From positions 1-33,940 of the forward strand of contig NZ_QRUF01000021.1 of the NCBI RefSeq assembly GCF_003458415.1: a stretch of 33,940 bases of DNA, in the 5' to 3' direction. A program made the translations under genes and the position numbers. Positions 15,123 to 26,024 of this stretch are shown in pieces. Origin of the DNA: Collinsella sp. AF25-2LB. GTDB taxonomy: Bacteria; Actinomycetota; Coriobacteriia; Coriobacteriales; Coriobacteriaceae. Each line of letters starts with the position of its first letter. The stretch's first letter is position 1. Under the pieces are notes generated by a model. That model made no database searches. It was not told the origin of the DNA and was given only the letters and a program-made list of their open reading frames with translations.

Positions 15123-15569
15123 ATGAGGCAGCGATTTACCTATGACTGCGTTCTCATAAAAGAAGACGACGGGTACTGCGCCAGCTTCCCGCAGATTCCC
15201 GGCGCTTTTGCCGATGGCGATACGCGCGAAGAAGCGATTGCCCATGCCACCGAGGCGCTGATGGCGTTTTTGGCCGACGACCTCAACAACGGTTTGACTC
15301 CGGCAGGGTACGAACGCTCGGCCGAGGTCGTGGCCCTTTCAGTCGAAATCGACCACGAGGACGCTCGGGAAGCGGCGTGCCGAACATTTAAAGACGCAGC
15401 GCTGGACCTCAAAGTCTCCGCTCCGCGGATTACCGCGCTGGTCAAAGCCGGAAAGCTCGATGTTGAACTTGTCGACGGCCGTCGGATGATAACGATAGAC
15501 AGCATCGAGCGCTACGCCGCCCAAAAACGCCACGCCGGCAGGCCAAAGAAGTTCATCGCAGTCCAATGA
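15123..15569 (+). CDS. hicB: HicB-type antitoxin
   Basis: This 148-aa antitoxin should neutralise the preceding HicA and repress the operon. The N-terminal half is the HicB partial RNase H-like fold (CVLIKEDDGYCASFPQIPGAFADGDTREEAIAHATEAL). The C-terminal half (APRITALVKAGKLDVELVDGRRMITIDSIERYAAQKRHAGRPKK) looks like a DNA-binding helix-turn-helix with an AT-hook-like GRPKK end. ATG 15123 has GGAGG 5 bp upstream; an in-frame extension inside hicA is unlikely. A 134-bp gap without features follows. Confidence 0.88.
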   Translation: MRQRFTYDCVLIKEDDGYCASFPQIPGAFADGDTREEAIAHATEALMAFLADDLNNGLTPAGYERSAEVVALSVEIDHEDAREAACRTFKDAALDLKVSAPRITALVKAGKLDVELVDGRRMITIDSIERYAAQKRHAGRPKKFIAVQ

Positions 15570-15703
15570 CCCCCTCACTTTCACCGACTACTAAAGCCGC
15601 TCACCAAACCAACATGCACTCTGGCCAAATAGGTTGAACGTTTCGTGCGAGAATGCCCCTCAGTAAACAAACTTTCACCAGAGCGTAAGGGGCTGGCATA
15701 CAC

Positions 15704-16447
15704 ATGCAGACGGTCTATCGGGTATACGAGGGAACGCGCGAGCCGCATCGGCTCGCCGTCGAGCGCACGGCCGAGGTGCTCGGCCGCGGCGGCCTGGCCT
15801 TGATCCCGACCGAGACCGTCTACGGTGTCGCCGTGGCAGTCAACGCCTTCTCGGACGCCGTGCCCCAAGATACAAGCGAATTCCCATCGTGGCCGCGCGA
15901 TCCGCAGGCTGTCGTCAATGGCGCCGCGGTCCCTGCGCTCGGTACCGGCTACCGCCGCATCTTTACCCTCAAGCAGCGCAAACTCACCCAAACGGTCGCC
16001 TGGCTGGTTGATAATGCCGAAGCACTCGACCGCTATGGCGTGGATATCCCGGAAGATGCCCGCGTACTTGCGCGACGATGCTGGCCGGGCGCCCTGACTA
16101 TCGTGGTCAAGGCAGCCCCCTGCGTGCCGACCTTTATGCGCGCTGCCGATGACACCGTGGCACTTCGCGCTTCGGCCTCTCCCGTGGTCCAAGCGCTCAT
16201 CCGCGCCTGCGGCAGTCCCCTTGCCTGCACGAGCGCCAACACGCACGGCGCGCCTTCGCCGGCAAGCTTTGCCGCCGTCGAGGGTCGCATCCTGGAGGGG
16301 GTCGATGTTGCCGTCGACGCCGGTGAGACCCCGTGTCGCGACGCCTCGACCATCGTGTCGTTCCAGCACGGCGGGCTCCAGATCCTACGCCAAGGCGCAC
16401 TTCCCGCATCAGAGATCGAGCGGGTCCTGTCCGACCCGATGCAATAG
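15704..16447 (+). CDS. tsaC: Sua5/YciO/YrdC family threonylcarbamoyl-AMP synthase
   Basis: This 247-aa protein makes threonylcarbamoyl-AMP from Thr, bicarbonate and ATP for the t6A37 tRNA modification. It has GGLALIPTETVYGVAV at the substrate cleft, RRCWPGALTIVVKA, and LACTSANTHG (the SxN motif). The usual KxRPxxxPL segment reads KQRKLTQTVAWLV, and about 30 extra residues are inserted after VYG (roughly residues 50-80). ATG 15704 has only a weak AAGGGGC upstream. It normally follows prmC in Gram-positive genomes; here hicAB separates them. sua5/ywlC are other names for the family. Confidence 0.85.
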   Translation: MQTVYRVYEGTREPHRLAVERTAEVLGRGGLALIPTETVYGVAVAVNAFSDAVPQDTSEFPSWPRDPQAVVNGAAVPALGTGYRRIFTLKQRKLTQTVAWLVDNAEALDRYGVDIPEDARVLARRCWPGALTIVVKAAPCVPTFMRAADDTVALRASASPVVQALIRACGSPLACTSANTHGAPSPASFAAVEGRILEGVDVAVDAGETPCRDASTIVSFQHGGLQILRQGALPASEIERVLSDPMQ

Positions 16448-16460
16448 AAAGGTGTAAGCG

Positions 16461-18002
16461 ATGTCGTTGAATCTGGGCAGCCTGGGCATGGAAGATGCCT
16501 CGTTTAACTTTGGCGGTTCCTACATCATGGCGCTCGACTGTGGCACCACCTCGGTACTCGCGGCCATTGTCGACGAATACGGCTGCATCGTTGCCCAGGC
16601 GCGACGTAGCGTCAAAACCAGCTTCCCGCGCCCCGGCTGGGTGGAGCAGGATCCCACGGAGGTGCTTGCCAGCCAGATCGGCGTGATGATGGAGGTTCAG
16701 TTTAAGAGCGGCATCCATTCTGACCGCATCGCCGCCATCGGCATCTCCAACCAGCGCGAGACCACGGTGGTCTGGGACCGCGTGAGCGGCCAGCCCATCT
16801 ATAACGCCATCGTATGGCAGTGCCGCCGTACCGCGTCTCAGATCGATAATTTGGTTGAGCGGGGCGCAGAAGAGCTAGTGCGCTCCCGCACGGGGCTTAC
16901 GCTCGACCCGTATTTCTCGGCCTCCAAGGTACAGTGGATTCTCGATAACGTCGACGGCGCGCGCGAGAGCGCGGCGGCGGGCGACCTTATGTTTGGCACC
17001 ATCGACACGTGGCTCATCTACAATCTCACCGGTGGCCAGGTCTTTGCCACCGACTATACCAATGCCAGCCGTACCGCACTCTTCAACATCCATACGCTCG
17101 AATGGGACGACGACCTGCTGGCGCTCTTCGACATCCCGCGCTCTATGATGCCCGAGGTTCGCTGGAGCTCGGGTGACTACGGCCGCGTCGCGAGCGATAT
17201 TATGACCAACATGCCGCCCATCATGGGCGTGGCGGGCGACCAGCAGGCTTCGCTGTTCGGCCACTGCTGTTTCCATCCCGGTCAGACCAAGAACACCTAC
17301 GGTACGGGCTGCTTTATGCTCATGAATACCGGTGACGAGATCGTCGAATCCAAGAACGGTCTGGTCTCCACGATCGGTATCGCCGCGGACGGCAAGATCA
17401 GCTATGCGCTCGAGGGCTCCATTTTTGCCGCCGGCTCCACCATGAACTGGCTGCGCGACAACATGGGCATCATCTCCAACGTAACCGAGTCGGCGCAGCT
17501 TGCCGCCTCGATTAGCGACAACGAGGGCTGCTACTTCGTCCCTGCCTTCGCAGGTCTGGGGGCTCCCTGGTGGGACCCGCATGCTCGCGGTATCGTGTGC
17601 GGTCTGACCGGTGCCTCGAGTCGCGCGACCATTGTGCGTGCGGCCTGCGAGTCCATGGCCTACCAGAGTTATGACGTGCTGCGCGCCATGGAGCAGGACG
17701 TGGGACTTTCGATTGAGCGCCTGTCCGTCGATGGCGGTGCCTCGCGCAACGAGTTCATCATGCAATTCCAGGCCGATCTGCTGGATATCCCCGTGCTGCA
17801 GTGCGAGACGGTGGAGACCACGGCGATCGGCGCCGCGTACTTGGCGGGCCTTGCCGTCGGCTACTGGGAGGATTTGGAGGAGCTGGAGCAAAACGCCCAG
17901 ATCGTCAAAATCTTCCATCCTCATATGTCCGCCGAGCGCCGTGAGAGCAACCTTGCTGGTTGGCGTGATGCCGTCAAGCGTTCGCTCGGCACCGCTCAGT
18001 AG
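16461..18002 (+). CDS. glpK: Glycerol kinase
   Basis: This 513-aa FGGY-family kinase phosphorylates glycerol to glycerol-3-phosphate with ATP. YIMALDCGTTS starts the first phosphate-binding motif; NQRETTVVWDR and YNAIVWQCRRT are substrate-site segments. GDQQASLFG carries the catalytic Asp (about residue 260), followed by NTYGTGCFML and the FGGY signature GLTGASSRATIVRAACESMAYQS. ATG 16461 has GAAAGGTG upstream and is 13 bp after tsaC, giving a short N-terminal extension (MSLNLGSLGMEDASFNFGG) relative to other GlpK; later ATGs at 16488 and 16527 are alternatives. No glycerol facilitator or GlpD is nearby. Confidence 0.96.
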   Translation: MSLNLGSLGMEDASFNFGGSYIMALDCGTTSVLAAIVDEYGCIVAQARRSVKTSFPRPGWVEQDPTEVLASQIGVMMEVQFKSGIHSDRIAAIGISNQRETTVVWDRVSGQPIYNAIVWQCRRTASQIDNLVERGAEELVRSRTGLTLDPYFSASKVQWILDNVDGARESAAAGDLMFGTIDTWLIYNLTGGQVFATDYTNASRTALFNIHTLEWDDDLLALFDIPRSMMPEVRWSSGDYGRVASDIMTNMPPIMGVAGDQQASLFGHCCFHPGQTKNTYGTGCFMLMNTGDEIVESKNGLVSTIGIAADGKISYALEGSIFAAGSTMNWLRDNMGIISNVTESAQLAASISDNEGCYFVPAFAGLGAPWWDPHARGIVCGLTGASSRATIVRAACESMAYQSYDVLRAMEQDVGLSIERLSVDGGASRNEFIMQFQADLLDIPVLQCETVETTAIGAAYLAGLAVGYWEDLEELEQNAQIVKIFHPHMSAERRESNLAGWRDAVKRSLGTAQ

Positions 18003-18123
18003 GGCTGCGACGGAGCACTCGATACAACAAACCGCTAAACTTATGCACGGCGCGTGGCAACAGCGCCGCGGCGCGCCATGTCAGTAAGGCCATCTTGCGG
18101 CCGCAATGAAAGGGGCAAGACCC

Positions 18124-18771
18124 ATGACCGTTACCTACGATACGTCCCGTGTGACGCTTGTCGATCATCCACTCGTCCAGCACAAGCTGTCGATCCTGCG
18201 CGATAAGTCGACCGGCACCAACCAGTTCCGCCAGCTTGTGCGCGAGCTTGCGCTCTTTGACGGTTACGAGGCCATGCGCGACCTGCCCATGGAAGACGTT
18301 GAAGTCGAGACTCCCATCACCACTGCCACGTTTAAGCAGCTTGCCGGCAAAAAGCTCGCTATCGTACCTATCCTGCGCGCCGGTCTTGGCATGGTCGACG
18401 GTATTCTCGACCTGGTGCCCTCCGCTCGCGTGGGTCATATCGGCATGGAGCGCGACGAGGTCACCCACGAGCCGCATGAGTATTACTGCAAGATGCCCAA
18501 GGATATCGACCAGCGCATCTGCCTGGTTGTCGACCCCATGCTCGCCACGGGTGGCTCGGCCGAGATGGCTATTAGCTACCTGCGCGAGCGCGGCGTTAAG
18601 GACATCCGCATGCTGTGCATCGTCGCCGCGCCCGAGGGCCTCAAGTCGCTGACCGAGAAGGACCCCGACGTACGTATTTATACGTGCGCCATCGATGACC
18701 ATCTCAACGAGGCCGCCTACATCGTTCCCGGCCTGGGTGACGCTGGTGACCGTATTTACGGAACGCTCTAA
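18124..18771 (+). CDS. upp: Uracil phosphoribosyltransferase
   Basis: This 215-aa enzyme converts uracil and PRPP to UMP in pyrimidine salvage. [13 protein letters not shown] and the PRPP-binding loop [16 protein letters not shown] (starting about residue 135) are diagnostic, as is the uracil-binding C-terminus [19 protein letters not shown] 18124 follows GAAAGGGGC; an in-frame ATG at 18106 overlaps that site and is rejected. The 121-bp gap before it contains a GGCGCG/CGCGCC inverted repeat. Confidence 0.97.
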   Translation: MTVTYDTSRVTLVDHPLVQHKLSILRDKSTGTNQFRQLVRELALFDGYEAMRDLPMEDVEVETPITTATFKQLAGKKLAIVPILRAGLGMVDGILDLVPSARVGHIGMERDEVTHEPHEYYCKMPKDIDQRICLVVDPMLATGGSAEMAISYLRERGVKDIRMLCIVAAPEGLKSLTEKDPDVRIYTCAIDDHLNEAAYIVPGLGDAGDRIYGTL

Positions 18772-18963
18772 CCACTGAGCGATATCGGCTACAGCCGCAA
18801 ATACGAAGAAATGGTGCGCGCGGGCGAGCAAAAGACGTCCACGCGCACTCCTGTTAACGGACGTTTTGCCCTGCAGGGTTCTAGAAAAACGTATTACCGT
18901 ACCTGCGGCATAAAGAAGGTCTTAAGAAAACGAACAGGTGCGTATTAACCGATGCTTTTTCGG

Positions 18964-18991
18964 TTGTACTTTAGCGATTGGCTCGTACAAT
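18964..18991 (+). promoter_or_regulatory. Candidate promoter of the atp operon
   Basis: TTGTAC (18964-18969), a 16-bp spacer and TACAAT (18986-18991) form the best sigma-70-like pair in the gap, 62 bp before the first gene. TTGTAC and GTACAA are also reverse complements. The preceding stretch 18772-18963 has small hairpins (CGGCT-AC-AGCCG; GTGCGCG...CGCGCAC at 18814-18848) but no gene. Confidence 0.55.
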
Positions 18992-19052
18992 AGTCACCAA
19001 TGTTTGGCGGGAACTGTTCTGTGGAGCGTTAAAAAGGAAAGTGAGGACGCCA

Positions 19053-19364
19053 GTGTTTCAGATAGCCGATCTGCTCGCTATCGTTGCAGGCGCCATCGCG
19101 GGCGCGGTCGCCTTTCTTCCCTTTGTTTTTACGCTCAAGCCGGTTCTTGACGATAAACAGAATGCGGACATGCTCAAGGGGATGGTGAGTCTCGCGGTCT
19201 CGGCGATTGCGTTGCTCGTCTTTACTCTGGTCGTGTTCGCGTTGTTCGGAGAGGCGTTTCGCATGTTCCTCTTGGGCGAGGCGATCGGCTTCGTGGCCTT
19301 TATGGCCGCCTGCACGGTCCGTGTCGCCAAGGCACTGCGGGATCCTCATGAGGTCGAAAGGTAA
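19053..19364 (+). CDS. AtpI-like membrane protein at head of atp operon
   Basis: This protein of about 103 aa has three hydrophobic helices (IADLLAIVAGAIAGAVAFLPFVF, MVSLAVSAIALLVFTLVVFALF, MFLLGEAIGFVAFMAACTV). It occupies the position of atpI/UncI, thought to help assemble the c-ring. Sequence similarity to AtpI is weak, so position carries most of the weight. GTG 19053 is chosen because GAGGA lies 5 bp upstream; GTG 19041 is an alternative. atpB begins 3 bp after the stop. Confidence 0.7.
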   Translation: MFQIADLLAIVAGAIAGAVAFLPFVFTLKPVLDDKQNADMLKGMVSLAVSAIALLVFTLVVFALFGEAFRMFLLGEAIGFVAFMAACTVRVAKALRDPHEVER

Positions 19365-19367
19365 GTC

Positions 19368-20171
19368 GTGGAAATTTTTGAAAAGCTGCCCGATGAGATT
19401 AATCATCTGGTTAGCGAGTTCAGCTCCACCCCCGTCGTGGGCGATCTGAGCTGCGGTATCACGCAGTACTCGTTTTGGCTGATCGTCTCCACGATCGTGC
19501 TCCTGATCGTCCTGGCCGTGTTCAAGAAGAAGCAGGCCCTGGTTCCCAAGGGCTTCTTCGTCAACGGTTTCGAGTACATCATCGAGTACGTCGAGAACGA
19601 TATCGGCAAGGGTGTCGTGGGTGAGAACTGGAAGAAGCACTTCCCGTTCCTGTGCTCGCTTTTCCTGTTCATCCTGATCAATAACATGATCGGCCTGATC
19701 CCGGGAATGAAGCCCGGCACCGGCGCAATCGGCTCCACCGCCGCGCTCGCCATCTTCGCCTTCGTGTACTTCATCTACTACGGATGCAAGGCCCACGGCG
19801 TGATCGGCTACATCAAGAGCCTCGCCCCGCAGGGCGTGAGCTTCCCGATGAACGTGCTTGTGTGGGTCGTCGAGCTCTTTTCGACCTTCCTGCGCCTCAT
19901 CACGCTCGCCGTCCGTCTGTTCTGCAACATGTTCGCAGGACACGTGGTCATGGGTTCGTTCGCCATCATGGCGAGCATGTTCATGCAGCCGCTGCTTCAG
20001 CAGGCTTCCGCGGCTCACGCCGTCGGCGCCCTGCCTTCGCTTGCCTGGCTTGCCATTCTCATCCTGATCTACGCGATCGAGCTTGTGGTCGGCGCCATCC
20101 AGGCTTACGTCTTCACGGTCCTTACCGCCGTGTATGTCTCTGAGGCAGAGGAGGTCGCGGAGGAGGAGTAG
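19368..20171 (+). CDS. atpB: ATP synthase Fo subunit a
   Basis: This 267-aa integral membrane subunit forms the proton half-channels. The essential arginine lies in RLITLAVRLFCNMFAGHVV, and NNMIGLIPG and AYVFTVLTAVYV are conserved flanks. About six hydrophobic helices are present. The GTG start at 19368 follows AAAGGTAAG. A 124-bp gap follows before atpE, which may allow separate control of c-subunit output. Confidence 0.96.
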   Translation: MEIFEKLPDEINHLVSEFSSTPVVGDLSCGITQYSFWLIVSTIVLLIVLAVFKKKQALVPKGFFVNGFEYIIEYVENDIGKGVVGENWKKHFPFLCSLFLFILINNMIGLIPGMKPGTGAIGSTAALAIFAFVYFIYYGCKAHGVIGYIKSLAPQGVSFPMNVLVWVVELFSTFLRLITLAVRLFCNMFAGHVVMGSFAIMASMFMQPLLQQASAAHAVGALPSLAWLAILILIYAIELVVGAIQAYVFTVLTAVYVSEAEEVAEEE

Positions 20172-20295
20172 TCTTCCGTTCGCGCCTCAAAGGTAAGGCA
20201 ATTCGTTCAACCGCCGGCGCCCGTACCCATGGAGCCCGGCAGTTATAAAAAGGTTATCCTGCGTGAAATAAGACACGCACGACAAAGGAGGAATC

Positions 20296-20490
20296 GTGGG
20301 AGTTATCGGTTACGGTCTCGGTGTTATCGGCGCTGGTCTTGCTATCGGCCTGTCTGCTCTGGGTGCTACGGGTGCTATGGCCCGTCAGCCTGAGGTCCAG
20401 GGCCGCGTGTTCACCGTCTTCATCATGGGCTCCGCCTTCGGCGAGGCTCTGGCTCTGATCGGCTTCGTTGTCGCGCTGATCGTTAAATAG
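20296..20490 (+). CDS. atpE: ATP synthase Fo subunit c
   Basis: This 64-aa hairpin subunit builds the rotor ring. Two glycine/alanine-rich helices flank the polar loop ARQPEVQG, and the ion-binding carboxylate is Glu in GSAFGEALALIGF. The position equivalent to the Na+-binding Gln is Ile in helix 1, and Ala rather than Ser/Thr follows the Glu, so it looks proton-specific. It is shorter than the common 70-85 aa because the N-terminus is trimmed. The GTG start has a perfect AAAGGAGG site, fitting the need for high translation. Confidence 0.96.
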   Translation: MGVIGYGLGVIGAGLAIGLSALGATGAMARQPEVQGRVFTVFIMGSAFGEALALIGFVVALIVK

Positions 20491-20505
20491 CACGGAGCGT
20501 CAAGT

Positions 20506-21108
20506 ATGAATCTTTCATCCCAGAAGAGCGCGATCGCACTCTCCGCGTCCGCGGCCGCGCTGCTCATGCCGGTTTCCGCGTTCGCCGAGGACGGCGCCGC
20601 CGGTGCGGACATCCTCATCCCTAAGATGGCGGAGTTCATCCCGGCGCTCATCGCCTTCCTGATCATCTGGATCGTGCTGGCCAAGGTCGCCCTGCCGGGC
20701 ATCATGAAGACCATGGAGGAGCGCGGCAAGAAGATCGAGGAGAGCCTCGACGAGGCCGAGAAGACCAAGCAGGAGGCTATCGCCAAGCGCGCCGAGTCTG
20801 ACTCGATCGTCACCGACGCCCGTCGTCAGGCTGCCGATATTGTTCTCGAGGCCCGTAAGGACGCCGAGTCCGAGCGTGCTCGCATTATCGAGGCTGCGCA
20901 CAAGGAGGCCGAGGAGATCATCGCCAAGGCCCACACGACCGTCGAGGACGAGCGCAAGTCCATTTACGCCGGTGCTGCGAGCTCCATCGCCGACCTGTCC
21001 GTCGCCGTCGCCACCAAGATCGTGGGCGAGGCACTCGAGGACGAGACCGAGCAGAAGAAGCTCATCGAGCGCTACATCCAGGAAGCAGGTAGCCTGAATG
21101 CCGACTAG
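20506..21108 (+). CDS. atpF: ATP synthase Fo subunit b
   Basis: This 200-aa peripheral-stalk subunit has a membrane helix (about 43-64, EFIPALIAFLIIWIVLAKVAL) followed by a long charged coiled coil (EERGKKIEESLDEAEKTKQEAIAKRAESD and onward). Unusually, a signal-peptide-like region precedes the helix: residues 8-27 are hydrophobic and end in SAFA|ED, a good signal peptidase I site. ATG 20506 has GGAGCG upstream. It overlaps atpH by 11 bp. Confidence 0.95.
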   Translation: MNLSSQKSAIALSASAAALLMPVSAFAEDGAAGADILIPKMAEFIPALIAFLIIWIVLAKVALPGIMKTMEERGKKIEESLDEAEKTKQEAIAKRAESDSIVTDARRQAADIVLEARKDAESERARIIEAAHKEAEEIIAKAHTTVEDERKSIYAGAASSIADLSVAVATKIVGEALEDETEQKKLIERYIQEAGSLNAD

Positions 21109-21574
21109 CCGCTATCAGGACAAGGTGCTCGAGACCTACGCGCGCTCCCTCATGGAAGCCGCCAAGGCCGAGAACCATGTGTTCGAGGACCTCGAGATGA
21201 TCGAGCGCCTGGCTTCCGCCAGCCCCGAGATCATCGCCGTGCTCGACACCATGTCCAAGCGCGACCAGCTCGACCTTCTTCCCAAGGTGGCAGCTGCCTT
21301 TAAGTATGTTGCCGAGGAAGACGAGGATGTAGTGGGCGTGACCGTCACCACGGCGATCCCGCTCGACGACGAGCTGCGTCAAACCATCACTAAGAAATGC
21401 GAGCAGGACTTCGGCCGCAAGGTATTCCTTATCGAGCAGGTCGACCCGTCTATCGTGGGTGGCCTGGTGCTCGAGGCCCGCGGCGAGCGTCGTGACATTT
21501 CCGTCAAGACGCAGCTGCGCATCGCGCAGGAGACCCTCGCAAACTCTGCTAATTCGTACGGAGGTGAAGCCTAA
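21098..21574 (+). CDS. atpH: ATP synthase F1 subunit delta
   Basis: This 158-aa protein links F1 to the peripheral stalk. The N-terminal helical part starts [17 protein letters not shown], and the C-terminal signature is [26 protein letters not shown]. It is slightly shorter than the usual 175-180 aa. The ATG at 21098 lies within the end of atpF, and its stop shares a base with the atpA start, so translation is coupled. Confidence 0.95.
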   Translation: MPTSRYQDKVLETYARSLMEAAKAENHVFEDLEMIERLASASPEIIAVLDTMSKRDQLDLLPKVAAAFKYVAEEDEDVVGVTVTTAIPLDDELRQTITKKCEQDFGRKVFLIEQVDPSIVGGLVLEARGERRDISVKTQLRIAQETLANSANSYGGEA

Positions 21575-23172
21575 TGTCCGAAACCCTCAATGCCCAGGAT
21601 ATCGCCAAGAAACTGCAGGAGCAGCTCACGAGCCTCTCCGCGACGGTCGATACGCATGAGGTTTCAACGGTCGACGAGGTAGGCGACGGCATCGCGCGCG
21701 TCTCCGGCCTCAAGAGCGCCATGGCAGGCGAGCTTCTGGAGTTCAAGAGCTCCGATACCGGTGAGACCGTCTTCGGCCTTGCCCAGAACCTTGACCGTGA
21801 CGAGGTCGGCGCCGTTCTGTTCGGTGCCGTCGACTCCATCAAGGAAGGCGACGAGTGCCGCACCACTGGCCGCATTATGGATATCCCCGTGAGCCGTGCC
21901 ATGCTCGGCCGCGTCGTCAATCCGCTCGGCCAGCCCATCGACGGCCTGGGCGACATCGTCGCCACGCACCGTCGCCCCATCGAGTTCAAGGCTCCCGGCG
22001 TCATCGATCGTACCCCGGTGTGCGAGCCGGTTCAGACCGGTCTGCTCGCTATCGACTCCATGGTGCCTATTGGCCGCGGCCAGCGCGAGCTTATCATCGG
22101 CGACCGTAAGACCGGTAAGACCGCCATCGCCATCGACGCTATCCTCAACCAGCGCGGCAAGGGCATGGTCTGCATCTATGTCGCCATCGGCCAGAAGGCC
22201 TCCACGGTTGCCAACATCCGCGAGACCCTCGCTCAGCACGGTGCGCTCGACTACACCATCATCGTTTCGGCTACCGCTGCCGATTCTGCCCCTATGCAGT
22301 ACATCGCGCCTATGGCCGGTGCCGCTATCGGCGAGTTCTTCATGTACAACGGCGAGGACGGCAAGCCCGCCAGCGAGACCAACCCCGGCGGCCACGTGCT
22401 CGTCATCTACGACGACCTGTCCAAGCAGGCTGTGGCCTACCGTCAGATGTCGCTGACGCTGCATCGTCCGCCCGGACGCGAGGCCTATCCTGGCGACATC
22501 TTCTACCTGCACTCTCGTCTGCTCGAGCGTGCCGTCAAGATGTCCAAGAAGAACGGTTACGGCTCCATGACGGCACTGCCGATTATCGAGACCCAGGACG
22601 GCGACGTCTCGGCCTACATTCCGACCAACGTCATTTCCATTACCGATGGTCAGATCTACCTGCAGTCCGAGCTCTTCTTCCAGGGTCAGCGCCCGGCAGT
22701 CGACGTGGGCATCTCCGTGTCCCGCGTCGGTGGCGATGCGCAGACCAAGGCCATGAAGCAGGTCGCCGGCAACCTCCGTCTGGACCTCGCTTCGTACCAG
22801 GAGCTCGCTGGCTTTACGCAGTTCGGCTCCGACCTCGACGAGGCTACTCAGAAGCAGCTGACCCATGGTGCTCGCATGACCGAGCTCCTGAAGCAGCCGC
22901 GTTACAAGCCGTTTGAGGTTGGCGAGCAGATCGTTACGCTGTTCGCTGGCAACGAGGGCTTCCTGGATGACTTGGAGATCGCCGACGTGCTGCCCTTCCG
23001 TGCCGAGCTCATCGAGTACATGGACAATGGCTTTGGTTCGCTGCTCGACAAGGTTCGCGCCAAGAAGATCGATGATGACACCAAGGCTGAGCTCTTGCGC
23101 GTCATCGGCGACTTCAAGCAGCAGTTCATGGCCAAGCACCATTCGGATGTTTCTGGATCAGAGGAGAACTAA
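21574..23172 (+). CDS. atpA: ATP synthase F1 subunit alpha
   Basis: This 532-aa regulatory nucleotide-binding subunit has the Walker A motif GDRKTGKT with Lys182, [18 protein letters not shown], and the arginine-finger region [19 protein letters not shown]. Length is slightly above average because of C-terminal residues. The ATG overlaps the atpH stop by one base, with GGAGGTG upstream. Confidence 0.98.
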   Translation: MSETLNAQDIAKKLQEQLTSLSATVDTHEVSTVDEVGDGIARVSGLKSAMAGELLEFKSSDTGETVFGLAQNLDRDEVGAVLFGAVDSIKEGDECRTTGRIMDIPVSRAMLGRVVNPLGQPIDGLGDIVATHRRPIEFKAPGVIDRTPVCEPVQTGLLAIDSMVPIGRGQRELIIGDRKTGKTAIAIDAILNQRGKGMVCIYVAIGQKASTVANIRETLAQHGALDYTIIVSATAADSAPMQYIAPMAGAAIGEFFMYNGEDGKPASETNPGGHVLVIYDDLSKQAVAYRQMSLTLHRPPGREAYPGDIFYLHSRLLERAVKMSKKNGYGSMTALPIIETQDGDVSAYIPTNVISITDGQIYLQSELFFQGQRPAVDVGISVSRVGGDAQTKAMKQVAGNLRLDLASYQELAGFTQFGSDLDEATQKQLTHGARMTELLKQPRYKPFEVGEQIVTLFAGNEGFLDDLEIADVLPFRAELIEYMDNGFGSLLDKVRAKKIDDDTKAELLRVIGDFKQQFMAKHHSDVSGSEEN

Positions 23173-23177
23173 GCCCC

Positions 23178-25540
<2,363 letters not shown>

Positions 25541-25543
25541 GTT

Positions 25544-25936
25544 ATGCGTATCCGCATCGTGTGCCCCGTGAGCTGCGCCTATGAGGGCGACGCTGCGTTT
25601 GTGTCGATTCCGTCCACGGATGGCGAGTTTGGTGTTCTGCCTGCTCACTCCAGCGAGATCTGCACGATCGACCGCGGTTACGTTCGCGTTTCCGATAAGG
25701 CCATGGGCACTGTCGACCACACGTTTGCCGTGGCCGGCGGCTATGCCCAGGTTGCGGACGATGTCGTGACCGTTCTCGCCGAGCGCGCTTGCGATTTGGC
25801 GACCGTCGATGCCGACAAGCTTAAAGCTGATATTCAAGGTTTTGAAGAGAAGCTGGGTAATTTGTCGGAGGATGATGCACGCCGCGCCTACCTCTATAAT
25901 GAAATCGCATGGTGTAAGCTCAAGCTTGCCCAATAG
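25544..25936 (+). CDS. atpC: ATP synthase F1 subunit epsilon
   Basis: This 130-aa subunit of the central stalk can inhibit ATP hydrolysis. The N-terminal beta-barrel is recognisable (VCPVSCAYEGDAAFVSIPSTDGEFGVLPAHS) and the C-terminal helices are EEKLGNLSEDDARRAYLYNEIAWCKLKLAQ. It starts 3 bp after atpD, completing the operon, and an intrinsic terminator follows after about 36 bp. Confidence 0.95.
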   Translation: MRIRIVCPVSCAYEGDAAFVSIPSTDGEFGVLPAHSSEICTIDRGYVRVSDKAMGTVDHTFAVAGGYAQVADDVVTVLAERACDLATVDADKLKADIQGFEEKLGNLSEDDARRAYLYNEIAWCKLKLAQ

Positions 25937-25972
25937 TCAAACGATTTAGCGTTCGACCATTTGCGAACACAT

Positions 25973-26012
25973 CATGCCCGGGATGGCCCAGCCACCCCGG
26001 GCATGCTTTTTG
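25973..26012 (+). terminator. Intrinsic terminator between atpC and murA
   Basis: ATGCCCGGG-A-TGG pairs with CCA-C-CCCGGGCAT around a CCCAG-type loop, followed by GCTTTTTG. It is the strongest classic terminator in the window. The T-run ends only about 13 bp before the murA start codon and abuts its ribosome site GAAAGGG. Confidence 0.85.
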
Positions 26013-26024
26013 AAAGGGTAGACC

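Noticed and set aside
20172..20295. Additional small gene or riboswitch between atpB and atpE
   Set aside because: No open frame with a ribosome site and no clear conserved aptamer; only short GC-rich complementarity.
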